Assembly (NCBI GenBank): GCA_965197795.1
Contig: OZ240228.1
Coordinates: 1,302,001-1,366,000, forward strand
From: WHTK01 sp965197795
Lineage (GTDB): Bacteria; Chloroflexota; Dehalococcoidia; DSTF01; WHTK01
Direction: 5' to 3'
DNA length: 64,000 nucleotides
The position numbers and the translations under genes were made by a program. Below the pieces are notes generated by a model, which was given only the letters and a program-made list of their open reading frames with translations, was not told the origin of the DNA and ran no database searches. How positions within the stretch are numbered: position 1 is the first letter of the stretch; each line of letters starts with the position of its first letter. Positions 8,048 through 15,736 of the stretch are shown here, one piece after another.

Positions 8048-8066
8048 GCCGCTACACCACCGGGCC
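7990..8066 (-). tRNA. tRNA-Asp (anticodon GTC)
   Basis: The cloverleaf folds cleanly. Acceptor arm GGCCCGG pairs with CCGGGTC (one G-T), the anticodon stem CCACC/GGTGG closes the loop CTGTCAC with anticodon GTC, and the T arm GGGGG-TTCGAAT-CCCCT is standard. CCA is encoded at 7992-7990. The serine recombinase remnant ends inside the 3' half of this gene, so it is a likely attachment site of a lost element. Confidence 0.95.
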
Positions 8067-8084
8067 GTACAGATTCGATTCTAG

Positions 8085-8119
8085 GTTCTCGACGCGTTTG
8101 TAGTCAACGCGTCGAGAAC
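8085..8119. repeat. Perfect 14-bp inverted repeat upstream of tRNA-Asp
   Basis: GTTCTCGACGCGTT (8085-8098) and AACGCGTCGAGAAC (8106-8119) are perfectly complementary, with a 7-bp spacer TGTAGTC. It lies 19 bp upstream of the tRNA 5' end. There is no T-run on either side, so it is not a standard intrinsic terminator. It could be an operator, a recombination site or a transcript-end hairpin. Confidence 0.6.
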
Positions 8120-8120
8120 T

Positions 8121-8163
8121 GAAGCCGGGGGTACCCCGGACCCCACTAAAGGCGGCTTACGCC
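8121..8163. repeat. Interspersed hairpin repeat, copy 1
   Basis: A 43-bp unit starting GAAGCCGGGGGTACCCCGGA and ending with GGCTTACGCC. Its core is a CCGGGG/CCCCGG hairpin at 8125-8139. A close relative lies at 37060-37101, directly after the CtpA-like protease stop. Both copies lie at gene 3' ends. Confidence 0.45.
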
Positions 8164-8270
8164 CCCGTGATCTCCGCCGACAGCGCCCGCAGCTCCACCG
8201 CCGCGCCCGACGCGAACGCCGCGTCGATCTGCGCTTCGTCTAGCCCCAACAGCTGCGCCAACACATCGCT
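8157..8270 (-). pseudogene. Orphan 3' end of a second CaiB-type CoA-transferase gene
   Basis: The translation DVLAQLLGLDEAQIDAAFAS to ELRALSAEITGA closely matches the end of the full CoA-transferase encoded just upstream (DVLAQLLGLEESQIDAAYAS...ELPSEITEA). The two DNA segments are clearly related over about 115 bp, at a distance of about 227 bp. The rest of the second gene is missing; sequence upstream of 8270 is unrelated. It is probably a leftover of a tandem paralogue or a partial duplication. Confidence 0.55.
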
Positions 8271-8345
8271 GCGTGACGCAGGAGCGCCCCGTAGGGACGA
8301 AGCACTAGTTCCGTCCGCGACGCCCTGTACCGTTGTTCCCACATG

Positions 8346-8365
8346 CCCCGGCCTTCAGGCCGGGG
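8346..8365 (-). terminator. GC-rich hairpin after the CoA-transferase gene
   Basis: CCCCGGCC-TTCA-GGCCGGGG forms a perfect 8-bp stem 19 bp beyond the stop codon. It lacks a T-run, so it may stabilise the transcript end or be a REP-like hairpin rather than a complete intrinsic terminator. Confidence 0.4.
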
Positions 8366-8383
8366 TACGCTTAAGGGCCGCCC

Positions 8384-9649
8384 TCACGCCTCCGTGATCT
8401 CGCTCGGCAGCTCCCGCGGCTCCGCGGCCGCGCCCGATGCATACGCCGCGTCGATCTGCGACTCCTCCAGCCCCAGCAGCTGCGCCAGCACGTCGCGCGT
8501 GTGCTGCCCCGGCGCCGGCGGCCCGCCCCGGATGCCCCCCGGCGTTCGCGACAGCCGCAGCGGCGAGTTCGCGATCGTCAGTTTGTTGCCGCGCGGACTC
8601 TCGACCTCCCGCAGCATCTCCCGCGCCTCGACCTGCGGGTACGTCGCCACGTCAGGTATCGAGTTCAACGGCCCGCACGGCAGGTCGATCGCCTCGAACT
8701 CACGCACCCAGTGCGCCGTCGTCTGCAGCTGCATCGCCTCGATCAGGATCGGCTCCAGCAGCGGGTGGTTGCGCGTCCGCTCGGCCGGCGTCTGGAATCG
8801 CGCGTCGTCGATCAGCTCCGGGCGGTCGATCACGGCGCAGAAGACGCCCCAGATGTTCTCCAGCCCGAAGCCCAGCGCGATGACGATGTGCCCGTCCGCC
8901 GTCGGGAAGGCCTGGAACGGCGTCGACAACGGATGCCGCGTGCCGATCGCCTTCGGCGCCTGCCCTGTCGCCGAGTAGCGCGCGAAGGCGTTCTCCAGGA
9001 TCGCGACCTGGCAGTCGAGCATCGAGATGTCGATCATCTGCCCCCGGCCGCTGCGCTCGCGCTCCTGCAGCGCCGCCAGGATGCCGATCGCCGTGAACAG
9101 CCCCGCCGCGATGTCGCCCAGCGACAGCCCGGGTCGCACCGGCGCGCCGCCCTCCTCGCCCGTAATCGACATAACGCCGCCCATGCCCTGCACGACGACG
9201 TCCAGCGCCGGCTTGTCGCGGTCCGGCCCCGTCTGCCCGAAGCCCGACGTCGCCGAGTAGATGACGCGCGGGTTGCGCGCCGACAGCACGTCGTAGCCCA
9301 GCCCCAGCCGGTCCATCGTCCCCGGCGTGAAGTTCTCCATCACGACGTCGACCTGCTCTACGAGGCGCAGAAACAGCTCCTTGCCCTCCGGCCGGCGCAG
9401 GTCCAGCAGCGTGCTCTTCTTGCCGCGATTGATGCTGAAGAAGTACGAGCTCTCGGCGTCCGAGCGGTCCGCCGTGTGCGACAAGAACGGCCCCGTGGTG
9501 CGCGCGACGTCGCCGTAGGGCGGCCGCTCGACCTTGATCACCTCCGCGCCGAGGTCGCACAGCACCATCGAGGCGTAGGGCCCGGACAGCACCCACGTCA
9601 GGTCGAGGATCTTGACGCCGCTTAAGGCGCCCTCAGGCAGACCGTTCAT
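8384..9649 (-). CDS. CaiB/BaiF-type CoA-transferase (class III)
   Basis: 421 residues from the ATG at 9649, which has AAGGAG at a good distance; codons upstream of it read as Arg/Pro-rich noise. Class III transferases move CoA between carboxylic acids through an aspartyl-CoA intermediate. Seen are the amino-terminal Rossmann part (GVKILDLTWVLSGPYASMVL, CDLGAEVIKVERPPYGD), the signature LFLRLVEQVDVVMENFTPG, the catalytic-Asp region KPALDVVVQGMGGVMSITGE, and RPGLSLGDIAAGLFTAIG. Length is normal. The substrate cannot be told from the sequence and no other fatty- or organic-acid genes are adjacent. Confidence 0.93.
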   Translation of the reverse strand: MNGLPEGALSGVKILDLTWVLSGPYASMVLCDLGAEVIKVERPPYGDVARTTGPFLSHTADRSDAESSYFFSINRGKKSTLLDLRRPEGKELFLRLVEQVDVVMENFTPGTMDRLGLGYDVLSARNPRVIYSATSGFGQTGPDRDKPALDVVVQGMGGVMSITGEEGGAPVRPGLSLGDIAAGLFTAIGILAALQERERSGRGQMIDISMLDCQVAILENAFARYSATGQAPKAIGTRHPLSTPFQAFPTADGHIVIALGFGLENIWGVFCAVIDRPELIDDARFQTPAERTRNHPLLEPILIEAMQLQTTAHWVREFEAIDLPCGPLNSIPDVATYPQVEAREMLREVESPRGNKLTIANSPLRLSRTPGGIRGGPPAPGQHTRDVLAQLLGLEESQIDAAYASGAAAEPRELPSEITEA

Positions 9650-10557
9650 CGCAGGCTCCTTAGTGAAACGTCGAGCATCACCACGCAGCGTACAGAGGGC
9701 ACGTGCAAGACGCGAGGGGGGCAATTCGGGGCGTGGCGTGGATGGTAGGGCCAGATCTAAACGGGCGCCTAACACCACCGTGATCAAGCTTTGAAATGCT
9801 GGATATCTTGCCTTGTCACAAGGCATTCAGAGAGTCTAGGAATGCTGGGTTGATTTTCCCCCCTGAGAATGTGACTGAAAAGACAAGCCAAATTAACCTC
9901 GTAAACCAAATCGTTGCGAGTACTAGCGGTCAATCTTCCATCTTTCATCCAATGCGCTTACCTCTCGAAGCCCGGTTTGGACATCTTGGGCGCGCAGGCC
10001 GATTCGGTGATCATCCATCGCTTCAGATAGAGTAGTCAATATTTTGAGCTTCGACAAGCCTTTCCCAATCGGAATAGGCTTCTAAAAAACCTTCGCCTCC
10101 TGGCACTCGCGCGCACCTAAAACGGCCCTCCGGTGCCCTCGAATCGGACCCGGCTTCCACATCACCTGCGCCCATTCCCGCCATGACAAGCCTACCGGGC
10201 CGTGACCCACCTCGCTCACCCGCCTCCAGCGCCCCCGCCAGCGTCCGGCCCGGCAGTACCGGCGTCAGCGCTCGGTTCGCCTCATCCCACGTCGCGTGTA
10301 CCGCGCACACTGCGTCCTCCCAGAGTGATACGGCCTGCCTCCAATCGTGCCTGGCCCGCGCCCAAACCCCGCCCCGTCTCGCCCCCGTGACGTCCTGTCC
10401 TGGCCCCGTTTACGGCTCGTCTCGGTCCCGCGATCATATCGTCCAGCACTCGTCCACGACGCGTTTATGCCCCGGACGTGCCGCGTCTCAGTCCCGGACG
10501 CGTCCTGTCTATGACTCGTCTCGTATCTGGAACAGCCTCAACCCCCGCCTCGTTCGC
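9650..10557. other. Long intergenic region, no supported gene
   Basis: 908 bp between two minus-strand genes. Part (about 9780-10080) is clearly richer in A and T than its surroundings, with short open frames of no known family. The right part (about 10300-10557) is pyrimidine-rich on the plus strand and has loosely repeated words such as GTCCTGTC and CTCGTCTCG, so it looks like a degenerate low-complexity array. It may hold promoter signals for the CoA-transferase, but none is clear. Confidence 0.45.
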
Positions 10558-12480
10558 CTACAGCCCTGCGATCTCCACCGGATCGATGGCGTCCGCCGGC
10601 GTGAAGTTGAAGATGCGTCCGTAAAAGTACAGCTCCGCCTCCAGCGACCGCTTGATGTTCTCGGCCCGCCGGAAGCCGTGCTGCTCGCCCTCGAATGGCA
10701 GGTAGGCCACCGGCACGCCCTTGGCCCGCAGCGCCTCCACCATCGTCTCGGCCTGGTTCGGCGGCACGATCTCGTCCTCCAGGCCCTGGAAGAAGATCAC
10801 GGGGCAGTTGAGCCCCTCCACGTGGTCGATCGGCGAGCGCGCCGTGTAGAGGTCGGTGCGCTCCGGGTAGGGGCCGATCAGGCCGTCCAGGTAGCGCGAC
10901 TCGAACTTGTGCGTATCGCGGGCCAGCGCTCCCAGGTCGGCCACGCCGTAGTGGCTCGCGCCCGCCTTGAACGTGTCGTGGAAGGCCAGCGCCGCCAGCG
11001 TCGTGTAGCCGCCGGCGCTGCCGCCTGTGATCGCCAACCGGTCGCCATCCACCAGCCCCTGCCCCACGAGATAGCGCGCGCCGTTGACGCAGTCCTCCAC
11101 GTCGACGATGCCCCAGTTGCCGTTGAGACGCTCGCGATAGGGCCGGCCGTAGCCCGTGGAGCCGCCGTAGTTGACGTCCAGCACGGCGAAGCCGCGCGTC
11201 GTCCAGTACTGCACCCGCAGCGAGAACGCCGGCGAGGTGGCAGACGTCGGCCCGCCGTGCGACATGACGATCAGCGGTGGGAGCTCCGACGCCGGCGCCT
11301 CATAATCCTTGCTGACCGGCGCGTAGTAGAAAGCGTGCGCCGTGCGGTCGTCCGACGTCGGGAACTCGACGGGCTGCGCCTCCGAGACGTACGCGGCGTC
11401 GATCTTGACCTCCGACGACGCCTTGAGCAGCTCGATACGCCCCGAAGCGATGTCGAGCGTGTACAGCCCGCCCGAATCGCTGGCCGACGCCGCGGCGAAC
11501 ACGGCGCGACCGCCCGAGACGTGCAGCCCGCCGATGACGTTGAACGGCGTCTCGATCTCGTACATCGCGCCCGTCGTCGTATCGAGCGCGGCGAGGTGCG
11601 TCAGGCCCTCGGCGCTGTAGGTGCAGAGCAGGTGGTCCGCGGACTCGAAGGCGTAGTAGGACGCGCCGAACTGCCAGTGCGGCCCCGCGAACTCGGCCTC
11701 GCGCGGCGCCAGGGCTTCGACGGCGCCCGAAGCCGGCAGCCAGCGATAGAGGTTCCACCAGCCGGAGCGGTCCGAGATGAAGTAGAGGCTGCCGTCCGGC
11801 GACCACTGCGGCTGGCAGATCGACTCGGCGGCTCCGCCAGCGACCGTCCAGACGTGGCTCGTGCCGCCGGTTGAGTCGAGGTCGGCGACATACAGCGTGC
11901 AGCCATCCCAGGGCATGCTCGGGTGGTCCCAGGCGGTCCAGCACAGCAGCGAACCGTCCGGGCTGACGCGCGGCGAGGAGAAGAAATCGTGCCCTCCAAT
12001 CAGGACGCTCTCGTCGCCGCTGGCGAGGTCGATGGCTGAGATCGTATTTACCGCTTCGGTTTGCTCTGTATGGTTCTCACGCACGGCGATCAGCCGATTT
12101 CGCGGTGCGTCGATCACGAAGTCGGCGTAGCGCATGCCATCGGCGTGCGTCAGTGGCTGCGGCTCGTGGCTGTCGCGCGATGCGTAAAGGCGCTGGTCCA
12201 CGAAGTTGGCGAAATAGACGACACCTTCCGAGGTCACGTAGTCGCCGCCACCGTACTCGTGCACGCGAGTGCGGGCGTTGAGCGGCGCGGCGTTGACGTC
12301 GGACGTAGCGTCGTCGGGCGAGCGTCGCACGATGACATAACGACCGCCTTCCTGCGGCCTCGACTCGAGCCAATAGACGTCGTGGCCATCGAGGCGTGGC
12401 GCGCCCAGCCGCACGGTGGCGGAAGCAATCAGGTCAGCGGTGATCGGTGAGCGCCAGGCGCCATAGGATGCTTGAGCCAT
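10558..12480 (-). CDS. S9-family prolyl oligopeptidase-like peptidase
   Basis: 640 residues, no signal peptide, so cytoplasmic. Residues about 60-380 form the beta-propeller typical of acylaminoacyl-peptidase/prolyl oligopeptidase relatives (repeats such as SPDGSLLCWTAWDHPS and WSPDGSLYFISDRSGWWNLY). The alpha/beta-hydrolase domain follows: MSHGGPTSATSPAFS, the nucleophile elbow GGSAGGYTTLAAL, the Asp in FQGLEDEIVPP and the His in FEGEQHGFRRAE complete the Ser-Asp-His triad. Substrates are usually short peptides. Its start lies divergent to bioY with about 150 bp between the start codons, which must hold both promoters. Confidence 0.9.
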   Translation of the reverse strand: MAQASYGAWRSPITADLIASATVRLGAPRLDGHDVYWLESRPQEGGRYVIVRRSPDDATSDVNAAPLNARTRVHEYGGGDYVTSEGVVYFANFVDQRLYASRDSHEPQPLTHADGMRYADFVIDAPRNRLIAVRENHTEQTEAVNTISAIDLASGDESVLIGGHDFFSSPRVSPDGSLLCWTAWDHPSMPWDGCTLYVADLDSTGGTSHVWTVAGGAAESICQPQWSPDGSLYFISDRSGWWNLYRWLPASGAVEALAPREAEFAGPHWQFGASYYAFESADHLLCTYSAEGLTHLAALDTTTGAMYEIETPFNVIGGLHVSGGRAVFAAASASDSGGLYTLDIASGRIELLKASSEVKIDAAYVSEAQPVEFPTSDDRTAHAFYYAPVSKDYEAPASELPPLIVMSHGGPTSATSPAFSLRVQYWTTRGFAVLDVNYGGSTGYGRPYRERLNGNWGIVDVEDCVNGARYLVGQGLVDGDRLAITGGSAGGYTTLAALAFHDTFKAGASHYGVADLGALARDTHKFESRYLDGLIGPYPERTDLYTARSPIDHVEGLNCPVIFFQGLEDEIVPPNQAETMVEALRAKGVPVAYLPFEGEQHGFRRAENIKRSLEAELYFYGRIFNFTPADAIDPVEIAGL

Positions 12481-12627
12481 ATCGAGAGCATACGGTTTTG
12501 ATGAGGTCGGAGCTAGACAACGCGCACTTCACCTCGTGCACCTTCTGCTCGCGCGGCAAACTTCCCTTATCTCTGTGTCTGCGCCATGATGGTGCGAACC
12601 TTGCCCGTACAGCCGCAGGAGGTCGCA

Positions 12628-13371
12628 GTGCAGTACACCGTATCGCCCGTCAGGCTAACGCTGGCCGACGCCCTCTTCCCGCGAATCGATTCCGACAGCC
12701 GGGCCGCGGTCTGGGCCCGCGACCTGGCGCTGATGCTGGCGTTCGCGGCGCTGGTCGCACTCGTGGCGCAGATCCAGATACGCCTGCCATGGACCACGGT
12801 ACCGATTACGGGCCAGACCTTTGGGGTGCTGGTCGCGGGCGGCGCACTCGGGATGAGCCGCGGCGTCGGATCGATGCTGATCTACGGGCTCGTGGGGATG
12901 TTCCTGCTACCGGTGTTTACGCCGGCCGGCGCAGCGACGTCTGGGACCTGGGATATGCACTTCATCCTGCCCTGGGCCGGCTCGGAGGCGTATCTCTGGA
13001 ACATCAGCAGTGGCGGTTACGTCGTAGGCTTCGTCCTGGCTGCCGGATTCGTCGGTTACCTCTGCGAGCGCGGCTGGGACCGCGGCTCGTGGGTCCAGCT
13101 GGCGATGTTCGGCGGCACGCTGCTTGTCTACTTGCCCGGGTTGCTGTGGCTCGGCTACCTGATCGGCACCGACTGGACGCCGCCGGGTGGCGAGGTCGCC
13201 CTGGGCGAGCTGATATCGGGCTCGAGCACGTTGAACAAGACGCTCAGCGGCGGTCTCTATCCCTTCATCGTGGGTGACCTGATGAAGCTGATGGCGGCCG
13301 CGCTGGTGCTGCCGGCTGCGTGGCTGATGGTTGGACGGACGAAGGGGAAGGGCGGCAACACAACTCCGTGA
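12628..13371 (+). CDS. bioY: Biotin transporter BioY (ECF S-component)
   Basis: 247 residues from a GTG at 12628, chosen because AGGAGG lies 5 bp upstream; an earlier in-frame ATG at 12586 lacks such a site. Six membrane segments carry the BioY signature (LPWTTVPITGQTFGVLVAGG, ALGMSRGVGSMLIYGLVGMF) and the conserved end region GGLYPFIVGDLMKLMAAALV. It captures biotin, alone or with the shared ECF energising module, whose genes are not in this window. A 30-residue loop (FTPAGAATSGTWDMHFILPW) is longer than in many BioY proteins. No BirA operator is evident. Confidence 0.9.
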   Translation: MQYTVSPVRLTLADALFPRIDSDSRAAVWARDLALMLAFAALVALVAQIQIRLPWTTVPITGQTFGVLVAGGALGMSRGVGSMLIYGLVGMFLLPVFTPAGAATSGTWDMHFILPWAGSEAYLWNISSGGYVVGFVLAAGFVGYLCERGWDRGSWVQLAMFGGTLLVYLPGLLWLGYLIGTDWTPPGGEVALGELISGSSTLNKTLSGGLYPFIVGDLMKLMAAALVLPAAWLMVGRTKGKGGNTTP

Positions 13372-13435
13372 GCCGAGGGTTGCGCGACGCTCTGAACCCG
13401 GTTTGGGGCGGGGCCTTCCTTGCGACGGCAAACAA

Positions 13436-13465
13436 AAGAAGCCGTCCAGTGATGGACGGCTTCTT
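13436..13465 (-). terminator. Intrinsic terminator of the rplU-rpmA-rpmE operon
   Basis: A perfect 12-bp stem (AAGAAGCCGTCC / GGACGGCTTCTT) encloses the loop ATCACT on the minus strand and is followed by TTTGTTTG, which gives the U-rich tail. It lies 20 bp beyond the rpmE stop. It may also slow transcription coming from bioY on the other strand. Confidence 0.85.
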
Positions 13466-13484
13466 GGCGCTTGATCTGCCGATC

Positions 13485-13697
13485 TCAGCTACGGGGTCTG
13501 GTCTTCTCGTAGCGCTTGCGGAAGCGCTCGACACGGCCGGCAGTGTCGACGATGCGAGCCTCGCCGGTGAAGTAGGGGTGACAGCGGCTGCAGACGTCGA
13601 GGTGGACGGTCCCCTTGGTGGAGCGCGTGGTCCACGAATTGCCGCAAGCGCAGCTCACGGTGGATTCGACGTACTCGGGGTGAATGCCTGTTCTCAT
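13485..13697 (-). CDS. rpmE: Ribosomal protein bL31
   Basis: 70 residues, MRTGIHPEYVESTVSCACGN to FRKRYEKTRPRS. The CxC (SCACGN) and CxxC (VCSRCHPYFTG) pairs mark the zinc-binding form of bL31 of the large subunit. The start overlaps the rpmA stop as ATGA, so translation is likely coupled. It is the last gene of the operon and is followed by the terminator. Confidence 0.97.
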   Translation of the reverse strand: MRTGIHPEYVESTVSCACGNSWTTRSTKGTVHLDVCSRCHPYFTGEARIVDTAGRVERFRKRYEKTRPRS

Positions 13698-13960
13698 GTT
13701 GCGGCCTCCGCGTAAACACTGACCTTCTTGCGACGGCCCTTGGAGTAGGGTTCGAACTTCACCTTGCCGTCGACGAGGGCGAAGAGCGTGTGGTCGCGGC
13801 CGACGCCGACGTTGTTACCGGCGTGTATGCGGGTTCCCCGCTGCCGCACAATGATCGTTCCAGGCTTGATTAGCTGGCCGTCGTAACGCTTCACGCCAAG
13901 GCGCTGGGCGTTGCTATCGCGGCCGTTCTTTGAGCTGGAGCCTGCTTTTTTGTGAGCCAT
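13694..13960 (-). CDS. rpmA: Ribosomal protein bL27
   Basis: 88 residues starting MAHKKAGSSSKNGRDSNAQR, with the conserved LGVKRYDGQLIKPGTIIVRQ and RGTRIHAGNNVGVGRDHTLF. This protein lies near the peptidyl transferase centre. It is the second gene of the rplU-rpmA-rpmE operon. The out-of-frame remainder of the bL21 tail ends only 3 bp before its start, which shows the original gene spacing. Confidence 0.98.
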   Translation of the reverse strand: MAHKKAGSSSKNGRDSNAQRLGVKRYDGQLIKPGTIIVRQRGTRIHAGNNVGVGRDHTLFALVDGKVKFEPYSKGRRKKVSVYAEAAT

Positions 13961-14099
13961 ATCTTAGTCCTGCGATTCGTTTTCACTGGTGCTGGTGCGG
14001 CGGCGTCGGGGACGTGGCGCCGGCGTTTCGCCTTCCGTAGCCGGTGCGTCTGTCTTCGGCGCAGCGCGTGTGCGGCGACGCGGAGTCTTGGCCGGCGCC

Positions 14100-14546
14100 T
14101 CAGAGGCCGGTGCCTCGGGCCGGTGCCTCGGACGCTTCTGCCGTCGGCTCCTCGATGGCCTCCGGCACCGGCTCTTCTGTGGCGGGCGCGGCGCGCGTGC
14201 GGCGCCGTGGCGTGGCCGTCGCGCGGGACGCGCCACCGATGCGAATTTCGCGCACCTCGAGCGTTGTAAAGGGCTGACGGTGGCCCCGCTTGCGGCGGTA
14301 TCGCACCTTCGCCTTGTACTTGAAGCTGATGACCTTCTTGGCTTTGCCGTGCTCGACGACGTCCGCCACGACGACCGCGCCGTCGACTGTCGGTTCGCCC
14401 ACGGTAACCGACCCGTTGTCGGAGACCAGAAGCACGTCGCTCAGCTCGACCTGCGAGCCTGGTTCGACGTCAAGCGTAGCGACGTTCAGCACGCTACCTT
14501 CGTGCACGCGATATTGCTTTCCGCCGGTACGGACGACAGCGTCCAA
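14100..14546 (-). CDS. rplU: Ribosomal protein bL21 with a truncated carboxy extension
   Basis: The first 103 residues are ordinary bL21 (MDAVVRTGGKQYRVHEGSVL, KAKVRYRRKRGHRQPFTTLE). An extension follows that starts with a basic block (TPRRRTRAAP) and an acidic block (EEPVPEAIEEPTAEASEAPA). It ends RGTGL at 14100. A 13-bp tandem duplication at 14105-14130 causes the early stop: without it the frame runs on through a second TPRRRTRAAP block to TSTSENESQD, ending at 13964, right before rpmA. So the ancestral protein was about 45 residues longer, with two basic repeats. The core should still work in the ribosome. Confidence 0.95.
   Translation of the reverse strand: MDAVVRTGGKQYRVHEGSVLNVATLDVEPGSQVELSDVLLVSDNGSVTVGEPTVDGAVVVADVVEHGKAKKVISFKYKAKVRYRRKRGHRQPFTTLEVREIRIGGASRATATPRRRTRAAPATEEPVPEAIEEPTAEASEAPARGTGL
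14105..14130. repeat. 13-bp tandem duplication inside rplU
   Basis: GGCCGGTGCCTCG occurs twice head to tail (14105-14117 and 14118-14130). Because 13 is not a multiple of three, it shifts the reading frame of the bL21 tail. Confidence 0.9.
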
Positions 14547-14642
14547 GGTGGCCTCCTTACGAAGTGGGCTTTAACAACTTATCGAATCTGGGGTGAGTCT
14601 GTCAATTCGCCGCGTGCCGGCCTGATCCAGACGGAAGGCGCG

Positions 14643-15008
14643 TCAGACCGTCAGGTCGATAGCCACAGGGACCGCGACACGTCCCCAGACATCGAGTGGG
14701 TCCTGTGCTGTGGCGTACTTCGAGAGCAGCAGACGACGCACCAGGGCGTCTTCCTGTACCTCCGTGACGATTCGGGCGACAGCATCGAAGGTCCGACCGG
14801 CGATACACAGTCTGACGGCCGGCTGCTTGCGCAGGTTGCGCACCCAGTCGGCGTTGCCGGCGGCGTCCTTGGAGTCGCCGTTCATCAGGTAAGCGGTGTT
14901 GTCGTTGAGGGCGAACCAGATCTCGATCTCGTGAGGCTTGCCGCTGACGCGGCCGGTCGTCATGAGGTACGCGTACGTTTCGGCGCCCAGGGCTGGGTCA
15001 AGTGTCAT
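14643..15008 (-). CDS. Deazaflavin (F420)-dependent nitroreductase-family protein
   Basis: 121 residues, a complete small split-barrel protein. The pattern TTGRVSGKPHEIEIWFALND, AYLMNGDSKDAAGNADWVRN and LRKQPAVRLCIAGRTFDAVA is that of the Ddn-like PNPOx group, which uses F420 or a flavin to reduce quinones or other acceptors. Cofactor choice cannot be decided from sequence alone. Its start overlaps the stop of the upstream S51-like gene by 4 bp, so the two are co-translated. Confidence 0.75.
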   Translation of the reverse strand: MTLDPALGAETYAYLMTTGRVSGKPHEIEIWFALNDNTAYLMNGDSKDAAGNADWVRNLRKQPAVRLCIAGRTFDAVARIVTEVQEDALVRRLLLSKYATAQDPLDVWGRVAVPVAIDLTV

Positions 15009-15736
15009 GGGGCTGACGCGCGGTCGGGGGGTGGCAGGTCGGCGATAACCTCGTCATGCCGGTAGACGATGCGCTCGCCGTCCTTGAAGAGCACGGCGCG
15101 CTGGCGGCCCATGACGCGCCAGGCGTTGTCGGTCCAAACCACGGTGGTGTCCTCGTCTACACCGATGGCTATCTGGCCAGGCTGCAGGCTGCCGACGACC
15201 CGTTCGATGAACTCGGGTCGACGCTGCGCGGCGCGATCGAAGTGGGCCAGCGCACGCACTGGCGCGGCCAGCCCCAGGGCTGTGGGCCCTTCGTTGTCAG
15301 CACTCGGCAGGTGGGCGTTCAGCACGCCGAGGCCACCGGAGGCGCCGGCAACAGCGGCTCCGCGACGATTGGCAGCCTCGAGCGCCAGCCAGGCCGCGGT
15401 TTCGTGGAAGGCCTGGGCCAGATAAACCGGGCTGCCACCGCTGAACCAGACGATGTCGGCCTCGGCGATGCGCTCGGCTTTCTCGGCGACGTCAGCGTCG
15501 TTGCGATCCTTGATCCGCACCGGCACGGCCTCGACTCCAAGGCCGCGAAAATGGGCCACGCCCATCTGCTCCCACTTCGTCATGACGTCTTCTCCCTCCC
15601 GCGCGCAGGAGGTGGCGATAAGGACGACTTCACGGCCGGCGGCTCGATTAAGCAGGAAGGTGTCGACGATGTCCATGGCCGGTGTGTACTCGCCGGAGCC
15701 GGCCAGGACGAGAGGTCCGAGGACGTTTTCAGCCAT
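15005..15736 (-). CDS. S51/cyanophycinase-like serine hydrolase
   Basis: 243 residues from the ATG at 15736; codons further upstream look non-coding. The fold is that of peptidase E/cyanophycinase: GPLVLAGSGEYTPAMDIVD at the start, IVWFSGGSPVYLAQAFHETA in the middle, and the nucleophile elbow GAAVAGASGGLGVLNAHLP near residue 140, where Ser is the likely nucleophile. IAIGVDEDTTVVWTDNAW is the conserved carboxy strand. Substrate unknown: cyanophycin, aspartyl peptides or other. It forms an overlapping pair with the Ddn-like gene. Confidence 0.75.
   Translation of the reverse strand: MAENVLGPLVLAGSGEYTPAMDIVDTFLLNRAAGREVVLIATSCAREGEDVMTKWEQMGVAHFRGLGVEAVPVRIKDRNDADVAEKAERIAEADIVWFSGGSPVYLAQAFHETAAWLALEAANRRGAAVAGASGGLGVLNAHLPSADNEGPTALGLAAPVRALAHFDRAAQRRPEFIERVVGSLQPGQIAIGVDEDTTVVWTDNAWRVMGRQRAVLFKDGERIVYRHDEVIADLPPPDRASAP

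Noticed and set aside
8501..9625. Long plus-strand open frame (374 codons) opposite the CoA-transferase gene
   Set aside because: Arg/Gln/His-rich composition, no start signal, and it lies exactly antisense to a conserved gene; a typical GC-rich shadow.
10023..10310. Minus-strand frame of 95 codons in the long intergenic region
   Set aside because: Gly/Arg/Ala-rich, no ribosome binding site and no conserved motif.
10183..11874. 563-codon plus-strand open frame opposite the S9 peptidase
   Set aside because: Arg/Val-rich antisense reading; the opposite strand has a complete catalytic triad and clear domains.
12481..12627. Riboswitch or BirA operator upstream of bioY
   Set aside because: No known biotin riboswitch exists, and no TTGTAAAC-type BirA palindrome is visible in this interval.
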